From an uncultured Eubacteriales bacterium (lineage in GTDB: Bacteria; Bacillota; Clostridia; Oscillospirales; Acutalibacteraceae), in assembly GCA_934463265.1 (NCBI GenBank), contig CAKSIU010000018.1:1-13549 (forward strand): a DNA stretch of 13,549 bases, read 5' to 3'. Positions 1-4,339 of this stretch are shown piece after piece (within the stretch, counting starts at the first letter, position 1; each line of letters starts with the position of its first letter). Under the pieces are notes generated by a model. The model made no database searches, was not told the DNA's origin, and saw nothing but the letters and a program-made list of their open reading frames with translations. The position numbers and the translations under genes were made by a program.

Positions 1-74
1 GATACCTCCTTTTAGTGTCTGATTTTATAATACATAGTTTTTCAAAATGTGTCTACTTTTATATAGTAGCACCA
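1..74 (-). mobile_element. Partial IS3-family-type insertion sequence, left end (transposase outside the window)
   Basis: Read on the minus strand, the segment begins TGG at position 74, has GACAC ending 26 bases in (GTAGACACATTTTG), then a promoter-like pair and an AGGAGG ribosome binding site at 5-10, after which the window ends. This is the layout expected for the left end of an IS3-family element: a terminal repeat with GGACAC near bases 21-26, recalled for IS3 itself, then the orfA leader. No transposase residue is inside the window, so the family call rests only on the terminus and on the second, similar end at 13475-13549. The exact junction with the capsid gene is uncertain by a few bases. 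Confidence 0.5.
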
Positions 75-890
75 ATTTATGAAAAAGTCGAGAAGTTCAA
101 CACCAAAGGAACACTTGAAATTCCAGTCTACGACGTCGATTCCAGTGTAGACAGTCCGACAGGCGACGTAAATGTTGCATACCAGGGGGACGAATTTACG
201 TCCCTTGTTGCAGGGCAAGGAAAATTTACGTCAATCGAGCTCAAAGGCTTTGCACATGGAGCTTTGTCGGTCATCAGCCGTAAACTTTTAAATAATACAG
301 ACATTGACGTTGCAAATTTCTTAACAAACAAGATGGCGCAGGCTTTCGCAGAATTTTGGGAAAAAGAACTTTTAGTTGGAACAGGCGCATCCAATAATCA
401 CATGACAGGCGCTATCTCAACAACAAATCTGGTTGCAACCGGCAACACAACTTATACTGCCGCCAATGCAGCTAAAATCGATAATTTAATCAACCTGCAG
501 CTCGCCGTGCCACAGCAATATCAGAAAAATGCAATGTGGATTATGAATAAAGCTGTATTTACTGAGCTTCGCAAGGCAAAAGACGGCAACGGCAACTACT
601 ACATGGCCTACGGCAAAGGCTTAACTGGCGGCTTTGATTGGGAATTTCTCGGGAAACCTGTGTATATTTCTGAAAATATGCCTGCTCCAACTTCCGCTGG
701 CAATGTCCCTGTGCTTTACGGCGATTTTTCCGGCATGGCAATGAAAATATCTCAGGACTTAGAAATCCAACTCATGCGTGAAAAGTATATCGACAAAAAC
801 GCAATCGGAATTGTTGGCTGGGCTGAGTGTGATTCAAAAATCCAAAATCATCAAATGATTGCCGGACTTAAAATGGCAGCAAATGTCTAA
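15..890 (+). CDS. Major capsid protein (HK97 fold), 5'-truncated fragment
   Basis: The shell-forming subunit of the phage head. From about residue 21 (IYEKVEKFNTKGTLEIPVYD) the protein reads like the body of HK97-type capsid proteins from Bacillota prophages, including the central part (residues about 50-130) and a normal C-terminus (KMAANV). The roughly 20 residues before it (SDFIIHSFSKCVYFY) do not look like a capsid protein and are encoded by the presumed IS end. The formal GTG start at 15 has no ribosome binding site: the bases before it (CCTCCT) are the IS gene's site on the other strand. Intact HK97-type capsid genes usually encode about 300-400 residues, including an N-terminal scaffold domain that is missing here. 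The stop at 888-890 is followed 12 bases later by the next head gene. As seen, this is a remnant that probably cannot make a capsid. Confidence 0.8.
   Translation: MSDFIIHSFSKCVYFYIVAPIYEKVEKFNTKGTLEIPVYDVDSSVDSPTGDVNVAYQGDEFTSLVAGQGKFTSIELKGFAHGALSVISRKLLNNTDIDVANFLTNKMAQAFAEFWEKELLVGTGASNNHMTGAISTTNLVATGNTTYTAANAAKIDNLINLQLAVPQQYQKNAMWIMNKAVFTELRKAKDGNGNYYMAYGKGLTGGFDWEFLGKPVYISENMPAPTSAGNVPVLYGDFSGMAMKISQDLEIQLMREKYIDKNAIGIVGWAECDSKIQNHQMIAGLKMAANV
27..55 (-). promoter_or_regulatory. Putative IS transposase promoter
   Basis: On the minus strand a -35 box TAGACA (50-55) and a -10 box TATTAT (27-32) are separated by exactly 17 bases. Each differs from the sigma-A consensus at one position. 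An AGGAGG site lies at 5-10 just downstream, so transcription would leave the window to the left. The -35 box overlaps the terminal GACAC of the presumed IS. Confidence 0.45.
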
Positions 891-902
891 GGAGGTGGTT
901 TT

Positions 903-1118
903 ATGAGCTACAATACTAAAAATTACTCAGAAAACGGCGATGTACTAATAATCGGCGGTAATTTGAAACTAGCGGATGGAGCCACTTTGAGTGGCTTCCC
1001 TACCGCCGAAAATCAAGCAGATAGCACTGCAACTACAATTGCCGACTTAAAAGCTGATTTTAACTCTTTATTAGAAAAATTAAAGTCTGCTGGGCTTATG
1101 TTTACAGACAGCGAATAA
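903..1118 (+). CDS. Small head protein, head-fiber/decoration type
   Basis: A 71-residue protein directly downstream of the capsid gene, started by ATG after a strong AAGGAGGTGG site. The first part (VLIIGGNLKLADGATLSGFP) looks like a short beta element. The second half, from QADSTA to the end, is a predicted helix with LKADFNSLLEKLKSAGLM. I recognise this pattern (NYxxxG...IGGxLxxxxGAxxxG...NQADSTA..ADLKADFN.LL.KLK.AGLM) from small proteins after capsid genes in Bacillota prophages that are annotated as head fiber proteins, a name borrowed from phi29 gp8.5. A role on the capsid surface is inferred from that and from position. There is no catalytic motif. Confidence 0.6.
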   Translation: MSYNTKNYSENGDVLIIGGNLKLADGATLSGFPTAENQADSTATTIADLKADFNSLLEKLKSAGLMFTDSE

Positions 1119-1131
1119 AGGGGTTCACAGC

Positions 1132-1428
1132 ATGAAAGTAAGCGAAATTACGGTCAAAAATTTGGCTGATTATTTAAAATTGGAATACGGTTCACTTGCA
1201 GAAGAAGAAATCATTGAATTATCAGCATTTTTACAGGCGGCACAGAGATTCATTGCCGATTACACAGGGCTTTCCGAGAATGAAATTGATGAACACGAAA
1301 CTTTTGTAATTGCAGTCTACGTGCTGGCTCAGGACATGTATGACAACCGCAGTTATTATGTTGATAAAAGCAATTTAAACCGTGTGGTTGAGATGATTTT
1401 AGGTATGCACTCGGTTAATTTACTATGA
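1132..1428 (+). CDS. Head-tail connector protein, gp6/gp15-like
   Basis: A 98-residue, largely helical protein of the HK97 gp6 / SPP1 gp15 adaptor family (Phage_connect_1 type), whose ring sits under the portal and begins the neck. The hallmarks are an N-terminal helix that sets the protein off (ITVKNLADYLKLE), a stretch of acidic residues, then the family signature AAQRFIADYTGLS and a helical ALAVxxLAQDMYDNR-like segment (here FVIAVYVLAQDMYDNRSYY). Length is typical. ATG at 1132 follows AAAGGGG with normal spacing. The stop at 1426-1428 lies 10 bases before the adaptor gene, and the ribosome binding site of that gene overlaps the stop, so the two are probably translationally coupled. Confidence 0.8.
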   Translation: MKVSEITVKNLADYLKLEYGSLAEEEIIELSAFLQAAQRFIADYTGLSENEIDEHETFVIAVYVLAQDMYDNRSYYVDKSNLNRVVEMILGMHSVNLL

Positions 1429-1438
1429 GGGCAAAGTT

Positions 1439-1768
1439 ATGTTGATTAATCCAGGAAGTTTCGATAAAAAAATCGAGATAATAAAGTTTGAACAAATAAA
1501 AGATTCTGACGGATTTCCAGAAAATAAAGAAATAGTTGTGATAAGAACATGGGCACAGGTTACGAAAACTAGCGGAACTGAAATATTGCGCTCAAATTCA
1601 GATTTTTCAGAAGTTAAAACAAGATTTTTAATGCGAACTCCGAAAATTATTCTGGACAAGGATATGTTTATAAAATTCGCTGGGAATATCTACAACATCG
1701 TATATATCAATGATTATTGTTACGGTAAAAAGTACACCGAAATCATAGCGGAATTTTTAGAAAAATGA
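1439..1768 (+). CDS. Phage head-tail adaptor (SPP1 gp16-type stopper)
   Basis: A 109-residue, beta-rich protein of the Phage_H_T_join family, the head-completion stopper that closes the connector and receives the tail. It opens with the family-typical INPGSFDKKIEIIKF, a first beta hairpin, followed by DGFPENKEIVVIRTWAQV with the conserved tryptophan of the WA.V motif. The end has IYNIVYINDYCYGKKYTEIIAEF, matching the closing strands of the fold. ATG 1439 is preceded by TGAGGG, which overlaps the previous stop. The order connector, adaptor, gp10-type protein and terminator is the usual siphovirus order and supports the call. Confidence 0.8.
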   Translation: MLINPGSFDKKIEIIKFEQIKDSDGFPENKEIVVIRTWAQVTKTSGTEILRSNSDFSEVKTRFLMRTPKIILDKDMFIKFAGNIYNIVYINDYCYGKKYTEIIAEFLEK

Positions 1769-1778
1769 GGTGGACAAT

Positions 1779-2171
1779 TTGGCAGATTTTCAAGCAGGAA
1801 TAGACTTGGAAAGCTTTTTTCCAAGTGGCATAGATGACGAGCAATTGGCTTTAGATATGGTAAAAGCCGGTCAAGAGGTAATGCAAAGGGCGATTCAAAA
1901 CGCAGCCGGAAAACATAAAAAAACCGGCAGCATGGCAAGCTCGGTAAAATGCTCAAAGCCAGTAATTAACCGCAATGGAGACGTGGTTGGGCGAATAAAA
2001 TTTTATGGCAAAGACAAAAATGGGATGCAGAACTGGTCAAAAGCGCTCTGGATTGAGTATGGCGCAAAAAATCAGGATGCAGACCCATTTGTGAGACCGG
2101 CGATAAAAAGCTGTGAAAGTAGCGTCAGAGCTGCCATGCAGAAGGTTTTTGCTGAAAAAACGAAGGGGTGA
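1779..2171 (+). CDS. HK97 gp10-type neck/tail-completion protein
   Basis: A protein of about 130 residues in the HK97 gp10-like family, involved in head-tail joining. The signature features are present: a helix with VKAGQEVMQRAIQNAAGKHKKTGSMASSV (residues about 30-60, written here in two parts: AGQEVMQRAIQNAAG, then KTGSMASSV), then beta strands, WIEYGAKNQDADPFVRPAI and a C-terminal helix. The EYG...DPFVRPA block is the most characteristic part. I chose TTG at 1779 because GAGGTGG at 1767-1773 lies five bases before it. The GTG at 1770 lies inside that ribosome binding site and would be three codons longer. The gene begins 10 bases after the adaptor stop, and its end overlaps the upstream start of the next frame. 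Confidence 0.75.
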   Translation: MADFQAGIDLESFFPSGIDDEQLALDMVKAGQEVMQRAIQNAAGKHKKTGSMASSVKCSKPVINRNGDVVGRIKFYGKDKNGMQNWSKALWIEYGAKNQDADPFVRPAIKSCESSVRAAMQKVFAEKTKG

Positions 2172-2529
2172 TTTTATCAATATAAATCCGATAATTGAGG
2201 AAACTTTTAAAAATTTTAAGGTTGGAGAAAGGAATATCCCGATTGCGTTTTTAAGTTATACCGGAAAGGTCGACACATATTTAACTTACTACACTTGGCA
2301 GGAACAACCAGAAAATTTCTACGATGACGATTACCACGCTGAAATTGTGTATTGTACGATAGATATTTTTTCAAAAGGAAACTTTAAACCCATATTAAAA
2401 AAAGTAAAACAAAGGCTGAAGGAAAATGGATTTACTTGGACTGATAATGGCCCTGAAAGCTTTGAAAGAGATACAGGATATTATCATGTCCCGGTGAATT
2501 TTTGTCTAGCAGGTCAAGACAACAAATGA
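2113..2529 (+). CDS. Tail terminator / tail completion protein (start codon unclear)
   Basis: Likely the tail terminator, which caps the growing tail tube and docks it to the neck. Support is its place between the gp10-type protein and the tube protein, its size and its alternating alpha/beta pattern: an N-terminal helix (NPIIEETFKNF), beta strands with YYTWQEQPENFYDDDYHAEIV, a helix KPILKKVKQRLKENG, and final strands. No enzyme motif is visible. The only usual start in frame is ATG 2113, which overlaps the previous gene by 59 bases and adds about 21 unlikely basic residues (ELPCRRFLLKKRR). The good site AAGGGGTG at 2163-2170 instead points to 2176, where the codon is ATC, not ATG; from there the protein would be about 117 residues. 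I give the formal coordinates. Confidence 0.6.
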   Translation: MKVASELPCRRFLLKKRRGDFININPIIEETFKNFKVGERNIPIAFLSYTGKVDTYLTYYTWQEQPENFYDDDYHAEIVYCTIDIFSKGNFKPILKKVKQRLKENGFTWTDNGPESFERDTGYYHVPVNFCLAGQDNK

Positions 2530-2545
2530 AGGGAGCAATAATGAT

Positions 2546-3106
2546 ATGGCAGGAATAGGACTTAAAAGTTTTAAATATGCAAAATTAAATGAAGATGGCA
2601 AAACCTATGGAGAGGTAAAAACGCTCGCCGGAGCGATTGAGTGTAAAGTTACACTGGATTTATCAGAAGCAACACTTTACGCTGATGACGTACTCAAAGA
2701 ACAAGTTTCATTATTTAAAAGTGGGACTATGACCGCAGGAATTGACGATGATGACGATACAATTTTTGCGGAGCTTTTAGGAAAAACGGTTGATGAAGAA
2801 ACTGGAGTTGTAACATCAAATGTTGGAGATGAACCGATTTATGTAGGTTTTGGACATATCGTTCCCAAAATGGTTGGAGGTAAGCGAAAATACAAGGTAG
2901 AATTTTTCCCAAAATTGAAATTTAAACCGTTTATAACAGATTCAAAAACTAAAGGTGATAACTTAGAATTCACGACTCCATCAGTTGAAGCGACAATTTT
3001 TGAAAATGATAATGGCGATTGGGAAAAACACAAAGTCTATGACACCGAATCAGAAGCAAATACGGCACTTGATGGGTTCTTTGTGAAATCGACTGAGGGG
3101 GAATAA
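2546..3106 (+). CDS. Major tail tube protein, phi13 type
   Basis: The tube subunit that polymerises around the tape measure protein. The 186-residue length and sequence fit the phi13-type major tail protein family (Phage_TTP_1): GLKSFKYAKLNEDG at the start, CKVTLDLSEATLYADD, an acidic loop with five aspartates, and the very characteristic YVGFGHIVPKMVGGKRKYKV followed by EFFPKLKFKP. ATG 2546 follows GAAGGGAG at a normal distance; an ATG five bases upstream is out of frame. The stop at 3104-3106 is only three bases from the next gene. The C-terminal part (EANTALDGFF) is the usual end of the domain, and no Ig-like extra domain follows. Confidence 0.85.
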   Translation: MAGIGLKSFKYAKLNEDGKTYGEVKTLAGAIECKVTLDLSEATLYADDVLKEQVSLFKSGTMTAGIDDDDDTIFAELLGKTVDEETGVVTSNVGDEPIYVGFGHIVPKMVGGKRKYKVEFFPKLKFKPFITDSKTKGDNLEFTTPSVEATIFENDNGDWEKHKVYDTESEANTALDGFFVKSTEGE

Positions 3107-3109
3107 TAA

Positions 3110-3484
3110 TTGTTTGATAAAATTAATTATTTAGAGACCAGCGAAGAAAAGTTTCCTATGGTTTTCACATTAAATGTAATGGAATCCATACAAGAAAAAT
3201 ATGGGTCAATCGAAGCTTGGTCTGACTTAATTCAACGGGACGGGGAACCAGACATTAAAGCTCTTAAATTTTTCATAACAGAATCAATTAATGAAGGTAT
3301 CGAAATTGAGAATGAAAAATCAGGGGAAAAACGCAAACCGATAACATTAAAAAAAGCAGGACGAATACTAACTGAGATAGGCCTTTCAGGTACAGCCAAT
3401 AAAATCATGAAAACAATTTCAGAGAGCGTACAAACAGGTGAACAAACAAAAAACATTCATACCACGGAGAATCAGCCGGAATAA
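3110..3484 (+). CDS. Tail assembly chaperone, zero-frame product (gpG-like)
   Basis: A 124-residue helical protein between the tube and tape measure genes, the position of lambda gpG. It binds the tape measure protein during tail assembly and is not part of the finished tail. Conserved-looking parts are the early FPMVFTLNVMESIQEKYGSI segment and the middle IKALKFFITESINEGIEIE. Then comes a basic stretch with KPITLKKAGRILTEIG, and the C-terminus becomes polar and flexible (SVQTGEQTKN), just where frameshifting occurs. The start is TTG 3110, with GAGGGGGA at 3095-3102 seven bases upstream. No ATG fits. The stop at 3482-3484 lies in the loop of the frameshift hairpin. Confidence 0.75.
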   Translation: MFDKINYLETSEEKFPMVFTLNVMESIQEKYGSIEAWSDLIQRDGEPDIKALKFFITESINEGIEIENEKSGEKRKPITLKKAGRILTEIGLSGTANKIMKTISESVQTGEQTKNIHTTENQPE

Positions 3485-3678
3485 TTGATTTTTCGTGGTT
3501 ACTCTTTGTAGGAACAAAAATGCTCGGTTTCGCTGAACGTGAGGTCGGGCATTTTACTTTAAGAAAATGGTCGTTTTTGTACAAACACTTTAGGGCATAT
3601 CACAACTTTTGTACTACAAATCAGCTTTTTAAAGAAGAAAAAGCCACTTCATCAACTAGTGATGAATGGCTGCCCTAA
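3110..3678 (+). CDS. Tail assembly chaperone, -1 frameshift product (gpGT-like fusion)
   Basis: A -1 shift at A AAA AAC (3448-3454) joins the first 115 codons of the chaperone to 74 codons in the next frame, starting with CAT at 3454 and ending at TAA 3676-3678, for about 189 residues. The extension reads HSYHGESAGIIDFSWLLF, then VGTKMLGFAEREVGHFTLRK, then WSFLYKHFRAYHNF. This resembles the second chaperone domain of Bacillota siphophages, with its conserved acidic-helix then T.RKW...Y pattern. It has no start codon and no ribosome binding site of its own, so it can only be made as a fusion. In lambda-type phages the long form recruits tube subunits and is made at low ratio; the ratio here is unknown. 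The stop lies two bases from the converging toxin gene. Confidence 0.75.
3448..3499 (+). promoter_or_regulatory. Programmed -1 ribosomal frameshift signal: slippery heptamer plus stem-loop
   Basis: The heptamer A AAA AAC at 3448-3454 is in the correct register with respect to the chaperone frame (ACA AAA AAC). Six bases later a hairpin begins. Its arms 3461-3475 (ACCACGGAGAATCAG) and 3485-3499 (TTGATTTTTCGTGGT) pair over all 15 positions, 12 Watson-Crick and 3 G-U, with a 9-base loop holding part of the zero-frame stop. A spacer of 5-9 bases before a stimulatory stem is the usual design for -1 frameshifting. Confidence 0.8.
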
Positions 3679-3680
3679 GA

Positions 3681-3956
3681 TTATTTAAAAAGGTCGCTAT
3701 GCGTACCGGTCCTGGTTAAATACAAGAAAAGAGAATCCTCAGCTATTTCGTAAATTAATAACCAATCTGGAGTAATGTGACATTCACGACACCCTTCAAA
3801 ATTACCAGTTAGAAAATGGTCTTTGTTTTTAGGGGGCAGAGTTTCTCCTAATGACAGTTTTGTTACTACTTCTGTCAATAAAGATATATCATAACCCCTT
3901 TTTTTAATCCGCTTCAAATCCTTTTGAAATTTTACAGTAGGCTTTATGGTGTACAT
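3681..3956 (-). CDS. YafQ-family mRNA interferase toxin (RelE superfamily)
   Basis: A 91-residue toxin of the YafQ branch of the RelE superfamily, which cuts mRNA on the ribosome. The start is MYTIKPTVKFQKDLKRIKKRG. The active-site segments known from E. coli YafQ are all present: KDHFLTGNFEGCRECH (histidines at about 48 and 61), TPDWLLIYEI (aspartate-tryptophan) and the C-terminal TRTGTHSDLFK (histidine near 86 and the late phenylalanine). Length equals the family norm, so the gene looks intact and probably active. Its ATG overlaps the antitoxin stop by one base (TAATG), a sign of translational coupling. It lies against the tail operon and converges with the chaperone gene with only two bases between their stops. 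No terminator is visible between them. Confidence 0.9.
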   Translation of the reverse strand: MYTIKPTVKFQKDLKRIKKRGYDISLLTEVVTKLSLGETLPPKNKDHFLTGNFEGCRECHITPDWLLIYEIAEDSLFLYLTRTGTHSDLFK

Positions 3957-4231
3957 TAGACAAGCAACTCCTTAATCATATCATCCACATTATCATAGGA
4001 TTTTCCAATTGAAGGATTTTCTTTCATTTGTTTTACTTCATTTAAAGCCTCTAAAGTCTCATTGTTTGGAATATTCAACTTGAGTTCAAAAGGAATTTTT
4101 TGTTCGCGGATAGATTGCCTTAAAAACATATTTATAGCTGTTGTCATATCAAGTCCGAACTCACTAAAAAGCTCTTGTGCTTGTTCTTTTATGGTTTTAT
4201 CCATTCTTATATTCATACTTACACTCGACAT
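3956..4231 (-). CDS. DinJ/RelB-family antitoxin
   Basis: A 91-residue antitoxin that neutralises the adjacent YafQ-type toxin and, together with it, should repress its own promoter. The N-terminus (SVSMNIRMDKTIKEQAQELF) is a ribbon-helix-helix domain: a beta strand with alternating MNIRMD residues, then two helices (SEFGLDMTTAINMFLRQSI). IREQKIPFELK marks the DinJ/RelB family. The C-terminal part (ALNEVKQMKENPSIG, then DNVDDMIKELL) is the usual toxin-binding tail. I chose ATG 4231 because GAAAGGGG lies eight bases before it. A longer reading from 4276 would start with hydrophobic residues unlike the family, before the predicted transcription start. Confidence 0.88.
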   Translation of the reverse strand: MSSVSMNIRMDKTIKEQAQELFSEFGLDMTTAINMFLRQSIREQKIPFELKLNIPNNETLEALNEVKQMKENPSIGKSYDNVDDMIKELLV

Positions 4232-4264
4232 ATTCAAAACCCCTTTCATAATTATTATATGCTT

Positions 4265-4293
4265 ATTATAACACATTATGTGCCCATTGTAAA
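4265..4293 (-). promoter_or_regulatory. Toxin-antitoxin promoter with embedded palindromic operator
   Basis: On the minus strand a -35 box TTTACA (4288-4293) and a perfect -10 box TATAAT (4265-4270) are separated by 17 bases. The spacer holds a perfect inverted repeat, CACAT-T-ATGTG, at 4272-4282. A ribbon-helix-helix antitoxin bound there would cover the promoter, giving the usual TA autoregulation. The predicted transcription start is near 4258, about 27 bases before the antitoxin ATG. Confidence 0.75.
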
Positions 4294-4339
4294 TACATTA
4301 GGCATATTTATGTTTCCATTTTAAGGAGGTGAAAACAAC

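Noticed and set aside
15..74. GTG start of the capsid open frame at 15
   Set aside because: There is no ribosome binding site on this strand and the first 20 residues do not look like a capsid protein. The bases belong to the presumed IS end.
4245..4273. Forward promoter-like pair TTCATA / TATAAC with 17-base spacing upstream of the tape measure gene
   Set aside because: The -35 match is only 4 of 6 in very AT-rich DNA and overlaps the better minus-strand TA promoter. Not strong enough to annotate.
4232..4276. Longer antitoxin reading from 4276
   Set aside because: It begins upstream of the predicted transcription start, adds residues not typical of the family, and ignores the good ribosome binding site before ATG 4231.
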